A DNA stretch of 64,000 bases from positions 1 to 64,000 of the forward strand of contig NZ_JAMZEA010000009.1 in NCBI RefSeq assembly GCF_024172125.1, written 5' to 3'. Under the pieces are notes generated by a model, which ran no database searches, was not told the origin of the DNA, and was given only the letters and a program-made list of their open reading frames with translations. Source of the DNA: Actinomadura rupiterrae (GTDB lineage Bacteria; Actinomycetota; Actinomycetes; Streptosporangiales; Streptosporangiaceae). This document shows, piece after piece, positions 41,904 to 54,957 of this stretch; within the stretch, counting starts at the first letter, position 1; each line of letters starts with the position of its first letter. The translations under genes were made by a program, and so were the position numbers.

Positions 41904-43783
41904 AGGACGGCCTCCGGGACGATGACGGAACGGGACCGCAGCCACTCCCCGAGGGCCTTGCCCTGCGGGTCGAACCGGGTCGAGGCGGACACGCCCTCCT
42001 GCAGCAGCCCTTCGATCACGAAGTTCACCGCGCGGAGGTTCGGCAGCGCATACCGGACGACCCGCAGGTCCCTGGTCTCCGGCAGCAGCTCTTGCAGACG
42101 TGCTTCGGTGAGGTGGCTTTCGAGCCACTCATACTGGGCGGGGGTGCGGGCCCAAACCCCAATGTTGGCGTCCCCACCCTTGTCCCCACTGCGAGCCCCG
42201 GCGATGGTTCCGAGCGGGACGGTTCGCGTGGCCCTTTCGCGGGCTGCGGGGGCGGGCGCGGAGGTGGGCGCGGGCGGGTTATCCACAGGCGCGGCAAGCC
42301 CTTCCCGCGGCTGACCTGCGGGTTGGACACTAGTAATGGGGTCGCCCCCCTGGGCGGGCGGGGGTTGCTGCACGGGATTTTCCTTGGCCCTCGCGCCCGA
42401 GGAGGCACTCACGCCCGAAGGAGCACTCGGGCTCGGCGCAGTGACGGGCGCCGGGGGGATGGGGACTTCGGTGCCGTTGGGGAGGACGGCCAGGTGGCGG
42501 ACCTCCTCGTTGGGCACGAAGGCCGGGCGGTACACGCCGTACGGGCTGCCCTTGCCCGGCGGGGACGTCATCGTGAAGCCGGGGTATCCCGCCAGCGCCA
42601 GCTCGACGGCGGCGTTGCTGAAGGCGCGGCCGACCTTCTCCGGGTCCGGGTCCAGGACGGCGCAGCGGAGCAGCGACGTCGCCTCACCCTGCGTTCCGGC
42701 GTCCGGCTTCGCCGCGCCGATCGTCGTCCACTCGACCCGGGCCGGACGGTCCTTGCCCAGCGCCGCGTCCATCTGCGCGCGGACGAGGTCGGCCTTGGCC
42801 TCGATGCCCAGCCCGGTGAGGACGAACGTCATCTCGTTGCGGTGCCCGCCGAGATGGTTGAGGCAGACCTTGGTGGCCGGCGGCGGCGGCGAGCCGCGCA
42901 CGCCGCTGATCCGCACCCTGTCGGGGCCGTCCGGCGCCAGCTCGACTGTGTCGAAATGCGTCGTCACGTCGGGTCCGGCGTAGGCGGGCGCGCCGATCTC
43001 GTACAGGAGCTGCGCGGTGACCGTCTCGACGGTGACCGCGCCGCCCGTCCCGGCGTGCTTGGTAATGACGGACGACCCGTCGGCGTGGATCTCGGCCAGC
43101 GGGAACCCCGCCGGACGCACAAAACCCGCCGCCTTTACGTTGTAGATTTCTTCGAAGAAGGCGTAGTTTCCGCCGGTCGCCTGCGCGCCGCACTCCAGGA
43201 CATGCCCGGCGGCGGTCGCGCCGGCGAGCGCGTCCCAGTCGTCCCGCGCCCAGCCGAAGTGCGCGGCAGACGGCCCGACCACCAGCGACGCGTCCGTGAC
43301 GCGCCCGGTCACCACGACGTCCGCGCCCGCCTTCAGGCATTCAGCGATCCCCCACGCACCAAGGTAGGCGTTGGCGGTCAGCGGAGCGCCGTACCGCTCG
43401 TCCCCGAGGCCGAGCTCCTGCGCGCGCGGCAGCAGATCGTCCCCGTGGACGAATCCGACCCGCACGTCCAGCCCGAGCCGGTCCGCCAGCTCGCCGAGCC
43501 GCTCCGCCAGGCCTCGCGGGTTCAGCCCGCCCGCGTTCGCCACGATCTTCACGCCGCGCTCGACGGCGAGCCCGAGCGCGTCCTCCAGCTGCCGCAGGAA
43601 CGTCGAGGCGTACCCGCCGCCGGGGTCCTTCAGCCGCGACCGGCCGAGGATCAGCATGGTCAGCTCGGCCAGGTAGTCCCCGGTGAGGACGTCCAGCGGG
43701 CCGTCCTCCAGCATCTCCCGGACGGCGCTGAACCGGTCGCCGTAGAAGCCCGAGGCGTTCCCGACGCACAGCGGTCGACTCAT
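41900..43783 (-). CDS. DUF1446/AtuA-family acyl-CoA catabolism protein with long linker
   Basis: The 627-residue protein joins an N-terminal DUF1446 domain (about residues 1-440; RPLCVGNASGFYGDRFSAV, VVTGRVTDASLVVGPSAAHFGW) to a C-terminal AtuA-like ferredoxin-fold domain (about 520-627; TIAGARSGDKGGDANIGVWA, RALNFVIEGLL-like NLRAVNFVIEG). AtuA is needed for growth on acyclic terpenes in Pseudomonas but its reaction is unknown. Between the domains is an 80-residue Pro/Ala/Ser linker whose DNA (about 42226-42465) has less regular codon use than its flanks. It is the first gene of the operon; M. tuberculosis has a similar order around accA2/accD2 as I recall. ATG 43783 starts it, beside a palindromic operator. 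Confidence 0.88.
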   Translation of the reverse strand: MSRPLCVGNASGFYGDRFSAVREMLEDGPLDVLTGDYLAELTMLILGRSRLKDPGGGYASTFLRQLEDALGLAVERGVKIVANAGGLNPRGLAERLGELADRLGLDVRVGFVHGDDLLPRAQELGLGDERYGAPLTANAYLGAWGIAECLKAGADVVVTGRVTDASLVVGPSAAHFGWARDDWDALAGATAAGHVLECGAQATGGNYAFFEEIYNVKAAGFVRPAGFPLAEIHADGSSVITKHAGTGGAVTVETVTAQLLYEIGAPAYAGPDVTTHFDTVELAPDGPDRVRISGVRGSPPPPATKVCLNHLGGHRNEMTFVLTGLGIEAKADLVRAQMDAALGKDRPARVEWTTIGAAKPDAGTQGEATSLLRCAVLDPDPEKVGRAFSNAAVELALAGYPGFTMTSPPGKGSPYGVYRPAFVPNEEVRHLAVLPNGTEVPIPPAPVTAPSPSAPSGVSASSGARAKENPVQQPPPAQGGDPITSVQPAGQPREGLAAPVDNPPAPTSAPAPAARERATRTVPLGTIAGARSGDKGGDANIGVWARTPAQYEWLESHLTEARLQELLPETRDLRVVRYALPNLRAVNFVIEGLLQEGVSASTRFDPQGKALGEWLRSRSVIVPEAVL

Positions 43784-43813
43784 GCTCCGCACCCTGCCAG
43801 CCCGGCAGGAAAA

Positions 43814-43831
43814 AATCAATCGCGCTTGATT
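43814..43831. promoter_or_regulatory. Palindromic operator, probably for the TetR regulator
   Basis: AATCAATCGCGCTTGATT is an 18-bp palindrome with perfect 6-bp arms (AATCAA/TTGATT) and a centre with one mismatched pair. It lies midway between the divergent DUF1446 and TetR starts, 31 and 84 bases away, in an AT-rich stretch, the usual place and size for a TetR-dimer site. Confidence 0.65.
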
Positions 43832-43915
43832 GTTTTCTTGGCGGCCGTTCTGCTTGACTGGCGTGAGCAGCAGATCCTCCGCCCAAAGCAGCACATCCGC
43901 CGCCCGAAGGAGACC

Positions 43916-44524
43916 ATGACCGCCCCGGCCGTCCCCCGCGAACCCCGGCAGGACCGCAGCCGCGCCACGCGCCGCCGGCTGCTGGAGGCCGCCGTCGAGT
44001 GCCTGGCGTCGGCGGGCTGGGCTGGGACGACCGTGACCGTCGTGGCCGAGCGCGCCGGCGTGTCGCGCGGCGCGGCCCAGCACCACTTCCGCACCCGCGA
44101 GGAGCTGGTCACCGCCGCCGTCGAGTACGGCACCGAGGTCCGCATGGACCAGATGCGCGACCACCTCGACGACCTGGCCGGACGCCGCCCGGACACGCTC
44201 GAAGTGGTCACCCTGCTCGGCGACATGTACTCCAGCCCGCTGTTCAAGGCCGCGCTGCAGCTGTGGGTCGCGGCCAGTTCCGACGAGCAGCTGCGCGCCC
44301 AGGTCGTCCCGCTGGAGGCCCGGTTCGGCCGCGAGGCGCACCGGCTGACCGTCGAGGCGCTCGGCGCGGACGAGTCGGTCCCGGGTGTCCGCGAGACCGT
44401 GCAGGCCACGCTGGACCTGGTCCGCGGCCTCGGCCTCGCCGACCTGCTCACCGACGACTCGGCCCGCCGCGCCCGGCTGCTCCGCCAGTGGGCCGCCACC
44501 CTGGACGCCGCGCTCGGCCGATAA
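43916..44524 (+). CDS. TetR-family transcriptional regulator
   Basis: The 202-residue protein has a TetR N terminus: RSRATRRRLLEAAVECLASAGWAGTTVTVVAERAGVSRGAAQHHFRTREELV (about residues 14-65) with the helix-turn-helix AERAGVSRGAAQHHF. The C-terminal helical part binds an unknown ligand, probably an acyl-CoA from the pathway. ATG 43916 follows GAAGGAG. It is divergent from the carboxylase operon and an 18-bp palindrome lies between, so autoregulation together with control of the operon is likely. It is followed 7 bases later by a YciI gene. Confidence 0.93.
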   Translation: MTAPAVPREPRQDRSRATRRRLLEAAVECLASAGWAGTTVTVVAERAGVSRGAAQHHFRTREELVTAAVEYGTEVRMDQMRDHLDDLAGRRPDTLEVVTLLGDMYSSPLFKAALQLWVAASSDEQLRAQVVPLEARFGREAHRLTVEALGADESVPGVRETVQATLDLVRGLGLADLLTDDSARRARLLRQWAATLDAALGR

Positions 44525-44531
44525 TGATCAC

Positions 44532-44849
44532 ATGCTGCACATCCTCCGGCTGACCTACACCGGCTCCGAGGCGGAGGCCGCCCCGCACGTCCCCGGCCAC
44601 GTCGCCTTCCTCGAACGGCACCACGCGGCCGGCACGTTCCTGCTGTCCGGGCAGACCGTCCCGACCGAGGACGGCGGCGTGATCCTGGCCGCCGGGGACC
44701 TGGACACCGCCGCCGCCCGCCGCCTCACCGAGGACGACCCGTTCGTCCGCGCCGGCGTCGCCCGCTACGAGATCACCACGGTCGACCCCGGCCGCGTCCA
44801 CCCCGCCCTCAAGGCGTTGCTGGCAGGCGACCAAGGCGGCCCAGCCTAA
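44532..44849 (+). CDS. YciI-like protein
   Basis: The 105-residue protein is a YciI/EthD-like dimeric alpha-beta barrel fold. LRLTYTGSEAEAAPHVPGHVAFLERHHAAGTFLLSGQTVP carries the conserved His of HVAFL and the later Ser-Gly segment, and the ending TEDDPFVRAGVARYEITTV is the family close. Related proteins act on halogenated or catechol-type compounds or have unknown roles. ATG 44532 has no obvious ribosome site and follows TetR by 7 bases, so it probably relies on coupling. Co-transcription with TetR suggests a part in the same catabolic programme. Confidence 0.85.
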   Translation: MLHILRLTYTGSEAEAAPHVPGHVAFLERHHAAGTFLLSGQTVPTEDGGVILAAGDLDTAAARRLTEDDPFVRAGVARYEITTVDPGRVHPALKALLAGDQGGPA

Positions 44850-44859
44850 ACGCGGGGGC

Positions 44860-46472
44860 CTAGTGGTGGCGGGCGTCGCCGCGCGGACGATCCAGGACGA
44901 ACTGGTCGACCGGCGTGAGATCGCCGTACGGGCCGTCGAAAGTGTAGTAGGTGACGTGCATCCGGGTCCGGCCGGTGCGCGCGTCGCCGGGGTCCACGCG
45001 GAAGGCGGCGAAGCCGTGCGTGTGCGTCCGGTCCTGGACGGCCCGCCACGGGGCGTCCTCGGTGACCATGACCGGCTTGCGGTGCCGGCCCTCCGTCTCG
45101 TCGGTCAGCGCGACCACCACCCGGCCCTTGGGCTCGTCGAACAGCGAGTCCTGCGTGGTCGCGTAGTTGCCGCCATTCCCGATGATCATGTGGACGGTTC
45201 CCTTGCCCGTGTCGGCGATGTCGGTGCCCGTCGACACCGGGACGGGCGTCCGGGTGTCGTTCGGCAGGACGCCGCGCACCGGCAGGGACCGCTCGTAGTA
45301 GTGCTCGTGCCCGCACAGCACCAGATCGACGCCGTACCGGTCGAACAGCGGCCCCCACGCCTCCCGGATGCCGAGGTCGCTCCCGCTGCCCGACTTGCTG
45401 CTGGAGACCATCGGGTGGTGCATGAACACCACGATCCAGTCGATGTGCGCGCTGGCCCGCGCGGCCCGCAACTCCTGCTCCAGCCAGCGGAGCTGCGCAC
45501 CGCCCGAGTACCCGCGGACGTGGTCTCGGCGCTGTCCTGGATGGCGACGTCATCGTTGGCAAGGCTGATGAAGTGGACGGACCCGACCGTGAACCCGTAC
45601 CAGAGCCCGCGCGTCTCGGCCGAGTCGTCCGCCGCCGAACGCGGCAGGGAGTAGTAGGCCTGGTAGCCCGTCAGCCCGATCGGACCGTTCCCCTTCTCGT
45701 TCTCGCTGTTGCCCACGCACGGCATCCACGGGCGCACCCGTGCCGAGCGGCTGTTGCCGATGAACCAGTCGGCCCAGGTCGCCGCCCGGTCCAGGCCCAG
45801 GATGCCCGCGCCGTTGGCGTAGCACAGGTCGCCGTTGACCAGGTTGAACAGCGGCGAGACGCGCTCGATCGCGGCCACGATGTCGGCGGACGCCTGCGTG
45901 CCCGCCTGGCTGCTGGTGTACAGCGGCCAGCGTCCGGTGGGGGACGGCGTGCCGCCCGACGGCCAGGTGACCGACCGGCGCAGGTTCGGCGCGCCCTGGT
46001 CGCCGAAGCTGGTGAAGGTGAACGCCGACCGGCCGCGCGGCGCGGTGGTGAACGCGCCCGTCTCCGGCGCCGTCCCGTCGTGCTCGGCCGCGTACATGTA
46101 GGTGGTGCCCGGCCGCAGCCCCGTCAGGCGGGCATGCTGGACGTACACCTCCTGCCCGGACAGGCCGTCCCGGTACGTGCGGGTCTCGGCGTCCACCACC
46201 CGGCCGAGGCCGCCCTCGGGCGAGCCGTAGCGGACGCGCGGCCGCCGCACCGAGCGCGGTCCGATCCACGACACCACCATCTCGCTGGACGGGTCGCTCC
46301 CGAACTGGAGGTGCAGGCCCGTCACGCCGGGGACGTCCAGGCGGCCCGGGCCGGTCTGGAGCATCGGGCTCCCGGACGGCACGCCCGCCTCGGCGCGCGG
46401 TCCGGCGCCGAGGGCCGCGGCCGTCGCGGCCACCGCCGATCCGGTCAGCAACGACCTGCGTGCGATCACCAT
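44860..46472 (-). pseudogene. Purple acid phosphatase-like metallophosphoesterase, frameshifted
   Basis: Two frames together spell one secreted phosphatase. From ATG 46472 the product has a Tat-type signal (IARRSLLTGSAVAATAAALG), a fibronectin-like N domain and metallophosphatase motifs FGDQG, NGDLCY and CVGNSENEKG, ending near LANDDVAIQDSAET. The remainder continues in another frame: VRGYSGGAQLRWLEQEL, VVFMHHPM and LCGHEHYYERS, to the stop at 44860. A single missing base near 45520 accounts for the break; the span is one base short of 538 codons. The usual GNHE motif reads GNSE, so the catalytic His of this family is already a Ser. Frame damage may be real or a sequencing error. The remainder has no other stop, so decay is recent. 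Confidence 0.8.
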
Positions 46473-46512
46473 GTGCCGTCCTTCGTGTCGTGCGGTGGAG
46501 GTACCCGGAACG

Positions 46513-47184
46513 CTAGTTCGCCAGGTCGGGGCGCGCCGCCAGCCAGGTGCGGTCCTCGGTGAGGAACCGGTCGAAGCGGAGCCCCGCCGCCGCCAGGACG
46601 CCCGGGATGTCGTCATCGTCCAGCCGCCGCGAGGTGAAGGTATGGGTCCAGGTGCGGTCGCCGTCGCTGTACTCCATCGTCGCGGTGACCGCGTCCGGCG
46701 CGACCCGCTCCACATCGCGCAGCCGGTAGCCGAGTCCGCCGCGCGTCCACGCCCGCGGGCCGCCGTCGAACATGCCGGCCGGCTCCCGCTGGATCAGCAC
46801 CTGCCCCTCGGGACGCGCGTGCCGCCGGCAGGCGGGCAGCAGCATGTCCCGATCGCCGTAGTTGACCAGGTAGGACATCAGCAGGACGGCGTCGAACCGC
46901 TCGTCCAGGGCCAGTTCCTCGATGCTGCTGCGCACCGTCCGGATACCGGACGGGATGTGCGCGAGCATCTCCGCCGAGGCGTCCACCGCGGTGACCTCGT
47001 GCCCGCGCGCGCTCAGCGGGACCGTGACGCGGCCGGTCCCCGCGCCCAGTTCGAGGACGGACGCGCCGTCCGGCAGCGCCTCGTGCACGAGCGCCGCGCT
47101 CGTCTCGTCCGGCGGCGCCACCAGGTAGTACTCGACGGCCGAGCCGTCCGCCGCGATCGGACCGGGGCCGGTTCCGTGGCTCAC
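46513..47184 (-). CDS. SAM-dependent methyltransferase, class I
   Basis: The 223-residue protein has a Rossmann methyltransferase core. VLELGAGTGRVTVPLSARGHEVTAVDASAEML (about residues 43-74) is motif I with the SAM-binding Asp, and ERFDAVLLMSYLVNYGD is motif II/III. The ending is beta-rich and short. The substrate cannot be predicted; TylM1/YcgJ-like small-molecule methyltransferases are the nearest idea. GTG 47184 is chosen because GGAGGA lies 8 bases upstream. It sits 40 bases upstream of the damaged phosphatase in the same direction and may share a message with it. Confidence 0.87.
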   Translation of the reverse strand: MSHGTGPGPIAADGSAVEYYLVAPPDETSAALVHEALPDGASVLELGAGTGRVTVPLSARGHEVTAVDASAEMLAHIPSGIRTVRSSIEELALDERFDAVLLMSYLVNYGDRDMLLPACRRHARPEGQVLIQREPAGMFDGGPRAWTRGGLGYRLRDVERVAPDAVTATMEYSDGDRTWTHTFTSRRLDDDDIPGVLAAAGLRFDRFLTEDRTWLAARPDLAN

Positions 47185-47334
47185 GCTGCCGTCCTCCTCA
47201 CGGCGGCCGGACCGGCCCGGTGCCGGCTCCTGCGGCCGCCCTGCAAATATCAGCGGAACGGCCCGGGCGAGGAAGAGCAAGAGTGCGCGACGCGGGCCCA
47301 CCGCCGCTGGCGAGTTGTGATCTTGACGCCCGCG

Positions 47335-48306
47335 TCAGCGCCGCCAGGCGTCGAAGAAGGAGACCAGCGGCGGCGCGAAACGCGCACCGTCAAGGCACAT
47401 CCGCTGGGTTCCCAAGGCGACGACGTCCGGCTCCGTCTCAAGAAGCGCGCGAGCCGCGTCCTCGGGGATGGCGTTCCCCCTCACGTCCAGCATCCGCAGG
47501 TGGCCGAAGACGGACCAGCGGTCGCGGAGACGCGCTGCGGCGGACGAGCCGAACACGCCGAAGGGCAGGCTCAGGGATTCCAACCGTCCGATAAGCCTGC
47601 TGTCGGCGAGCACGTCGACCAGTGCGTCATCCAGGTCGCTCACCAGGGTCAGCCGCCGGAGGGCCCCGAACCCCGGGTTGTTCAGCAGCGGAACCAGGTC
47701 CCGCGCCGAACGCCCCCAGCCGAACTCGAAGCGTCCGAGCCAGAGTTCGAGCGACTCCAGCCGCGGGAAGGCGGACGCCGCCAGCGCGTCCACCACCTCG
47801 GGATCGCACGCGCTATCCCGCAGCACTAGCCTTTGCAACCGCGCCATCTGAGGCAAGGCGCCCTGGTTGACGCTGATGTCATTGCACTGAACGACGAGCT
47901 GCTCGACGGTCGGCACGGCAGCGAACACCGCTTCGAGCGGCACCGACAGCGTCCAGGACGACCCGTCGCGCGTCAGATCCCCCGGGATGTGATCGCCCCG
48001 CCCAAAGTCCGGAAAGGCAAGCGCACCCAGCCCGAGCCTCCGCACTTCCGGCCGATGCGCGGCCAGGACGCTCGCAACCGGACGAAGCGAGCCATGATGG
48101 ACCCTGCTCGTGGTCACGAGAAGCTCCGAAAGGGCCTTCCCCCGATTCGCCGCCAACCAGCCGTCGAGCGCCGCCGCGCAATGATCTGCGTCCACGTCGT
48201 GCCGCGTCGCGACGCCGGGCCTGCCGCACTCCAGTGTGAGATGCAGCTCCGCCTCCTCGTCCCGGTCGTCGGCATAGAGGACGTGATCGCAGGCGTCGGA
48301 ACCCAT
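47335..48306 (-). CDS. Leucine-rich-repeat-like protein
   Basis: The 323-residue protein is built from irregular leucine-rich repeats: VEQLVVQCNDISVNQGALPQMARLQRLVLRDSACDP, FPRLESLELWLG, ALRRLTLVSDLDDALVDVLADS and HLRMLDVRGNAIPEDAARALLETE. They resemble ribonuclease-inhibitor-type units of the STM4015/WGR-associated groups. The N terminus (DHVLYADDRDEEAELHLTLECG) is acidic. No signal peptide is visible, so it is cytoplasmic. The role is unknown; such proteins bind other proteins. ATG 48306 is the start, with a TACGCT element 6 bases upstream and no ribosome site. Base use is a little less biased than in its neighbours. Confidence 0.75.
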   Translation of the reverse strand: MGSDACDHVLYADDRDEEAELHLTLECGRPGVATRHDVDADHCAAALDGWLAANRGKALSELLVTTSRVHHGSLRPVASVLAAHRPEVRRLGLGALAFPDFGRGDHIPGDLTRDGSSWTLSVPLEAVFAAVPTVEQLVVQCNDISVNQGALPQMARLQRLVLRDSACDPEVVDALAASAFPRLESLELWLGRFEFGWGRSARDLVPLLNNPGFGALRRLTLVSDLDDALVDVLADSRLIGRLESLSLPFGVFGSSAAARLRDRWSVFGHLRMLDVRGNAIPEDAARALLETEPDVVALGTQRMCLDGARFAPPLVSFFDAWRR

Positions 48307-48312
48307 CGGGGC

Positions 48313-48318
48313 AGCGTA
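48313..48318 (-). promoter_or_regulatory. Putative leaderless -10 element
   Basis: On the minus strand TACGCT ends 6 bases before the ATG at 48306. No ribosome site is present. Confidence 0.35.
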
Positions 48319-48479
48319 GCCACAAGATCGCGGAGCCCGGCGGCAGTTCGCAGAACGGGCCCACGACGGGCAGCGATGGGGGCCACTGCACGGTCCCTCG
48401 AAGCCCTCCGAGGTGCGCGCCCGTAACCGTGGCCCTATCTACTACCGACAGTGCATCCCCTACACAGGGAGGATCCTTC

Positions 48480-48953
48480 ATGCGGATGCGCATTCCCACG
48501 GCTCTTCTGACCGCCGGCGTCATGGCGCTCACCGGCGTGGCCGCTACAGCGATGGACGGCACGGCCGCCCTAGCCCAAGGCCGCCGCTGCGGTCCCGGCG
48601 TATCCAAAACGGGCTCCGGGTCCCTCGGCACCGGCTGGTCCCTGAAGTCCATGTACGACGATGACGGCCCCGTCCAGGGCCAGCTCGTCGTCGGCGAGGA
48701 GTTCGAGATCTTCACCCAGGGCGCCGGGCAGCACTGGAGCGTCACCTTCACCCACAACGGCACGGTGTTCTTCTCCAACTCGGACGACGTGTCCACGGCC
48801 ACCGGGATCCGCGAGGTCCACATGACCTCGGCGCTGCACAACACCACGCAGACGATGAACGCCCACGCCGTCCGCAAGGACACCGGCGAGGTCATCGACG
48901 GAACGGTCACCCTGCCCTTCGCCCCGCCCGCCTGCGCCCCGAACTCCCCCTGA
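48480..48953 (+). CDS. Small secreted protein of unknown function
   Basis: The 157-residue precursor starts at ATG 48480, 7 bases after GGAGG. MRMRIPTALLTAGVMALTGVAATAMDGTAALAQG is a signal peptide with probable cleavage after ALA. The mature part of about 125 residues is beta-rich (GPVQGQLVVGEEFEIFTQGAGQHWSVTFTHNG) and has two cysteines (GRRCGPG near the start, PPACAP near the end) that could form one disulfide closing the chain. I recognise no family. It is divergent from the LRR-like gene. A terminator shared with the rRNA operon follows the stop by 17 bases. Confidence 0.8.
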   Translation: MRMRIPTALLTAGVMALTGVAATAMDGTAALAQGRRCGPGVSKTGSGSLGTGWSLKSMYDDDGPVQGQLVVGEEFEIFTQGAGQHWSVTFTHNGTVFFSNSDDVSTATGIREVHMTSALHNTTQTMNAHAVRKDTGEVIDGTVTLPFAPPACAPNSP

Positions 48954-48970
48954 GAAGCCCCTGAAAATGC

Positions 48971-49004
48971 GAAAGGCCCCGCCATGAAAATGGCGGGGCC
49001 TTTC
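48971..49004. terminator. Bidirectional terminator after the rRNA operon
   Basis: GAAAGGCCCCGCCAT (48971-48985) pairs exactly with 48990-49004, a 15-bp stem with a GAAA loop on the plus strand. It lies 8 bases past the 5S gene on the minus strand and 17 bases past the secreted protein gene on the plus strand, and can end both transcripts. Confidence 0.9.
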
Positions 49005-49012
49005 TAAGAAAT

Positions 49013-49130
49013 GTCCGGCGGCGTCCTACTCTCCCACACAGTCTCCCATGCAGTACCATCGGCGCTGAGGGGCTTAACTACCGGGTTCGGGATGGGACCG
49101 GGTGTTTCCCCCTCGCCATAACCACCGAAC
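49013..49130 (-). rRNA. rrf: 5S ribosomal RNA
   Basis: Minus-strand sequence starts GTTCGGTGGTTATGGCGAGG and ends GGAGAGTAGGACGCCGCCGG, the conserved 5S ends for actinobacteria. The central AGCGCCGATGGTACTGC block is present. Length is about 118. It is the last gene of the operon, 153 bases after 23S. Ends are placed by recall and may be off by a few bases. Confidence 0.95.
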
Positions 49131-49282
49131 GATCAACGCACACACCCCGACAGGGTGCGGCAAGTCTCGTCCGAGCCGTCAGGCTCAGCACATTCTGTTG
49201 TAGCGGTACCCAGGTTGCTTTCTGGGAACCACACAGGGACGCGAACATCGTTAAGCAGGATGCGATTGGTTTGAACGCTATG

Positions 49283-54327
<5,045 letters not shown>

Positions 54328-54585
54328 GTCCAACGACCACCCAGGGGGCGAACCCCAGGCAGCCAAACCTCATGAAGGATCCGAAGATCCCAGCAAAGCA
54401 ATCCCGAAAGATCGCTTGCCTCAAAGAAATCCCCGACCCCAGCCGAAACTAGGGCCACGGGGCGATCAGGCACATGGCCTGATCGATAAAGGCACTGGCT
54501 TTTAACACGCTGTTGAGTTCTCAAGAAACGGACACCCACCGCGCTCCACCCGCTCTCGCGGGCCTCGCTCCGGGGCAACCCTGCT

Positions 54586-54614
54586 AGCTTACCCGATCCG
54601 TCCGGTTTGTTCAA
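54586..54614 (-). promoter_or_regulatory. rRNA promoter proximal to 16S
   Basis: On the minus strand TTGAAC (54609-54614) and TAAGCT (54586-54591) are 17 bases apart. It lies about 260 bases upstream of 16S. Confidence 0.7.
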
Positions 54615-54738
54615 CTTCGTCCGGTTCGGGTGCCCGCAGATGCGTCATCGAAGGCCGGAGGCCTTCGGCGTCGCTCTGTGGGTTTCCCCTCGGGTCGGCC
54701 ACCGTCTCCGGCGTCCCGCTCCCCTTGGGGCAGGTAAA

Positions 54739-54767
54739 ACACTAGGTCCGGTCGCGGGGACCGTCAA
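54739..54767 (-). promoter_or_regulatory. rRNA promoter distal to 16S
   Basis: On the minus strand TTGACG (54762-54767) and TAGTGT (54739-54744) are 17 bases apart, about 410 bases upstream of 16S. A tandem promoter pair is typical of actinobacterial rrn operons. Confidence 0.65.
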
Positions 54768-54892
54768 ATCAGCCGCCGCGACCTTAAAATCGCAGCTCAG
54801 AGCCTCTTTCGACGGCCCAGAAGGCGGTTCTCGGGCGCTCCCCGTGACCTCAATGTGACGTGGATCTACCGATCTTTTTCCGCATCCATGCC

Positions 54893-54926
54893 GAAGGCCC
54901 CCTCCGCCGATCCGGAGGGGGCCTTC
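54893..54926 (-). terminator. Terminator of tyrS
   Basis: GAAGGCCCCCTCCG (54893-54906) pairs perfectly with 54913-54926, a 14-bp stem and 6-base loop, 31 bases beyond the tyrS stop on the minus strand. It also insulates tyrS from the rRNA promoters. Confidence 0.85.
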
Positions 54927-54957
54927 GTCGTCCGAGGTCAGGCGCGGTGGGGACGGG

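Larger units (their letters stand above)
54328..54957 (-). other. rRNA operon promoter and leader region
   Basis: This 630-base interval upstream of 16S has no gene. It contains promoters at 54586-54614 and 54739-54767, and near 54508-54530 the leader block TTTCTTGAGAACTCAACAGC, which is repeated in modified form in the 16S-23S spacer. The tyrS terminator occupies 54893-54926. Confidence 0.7.
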
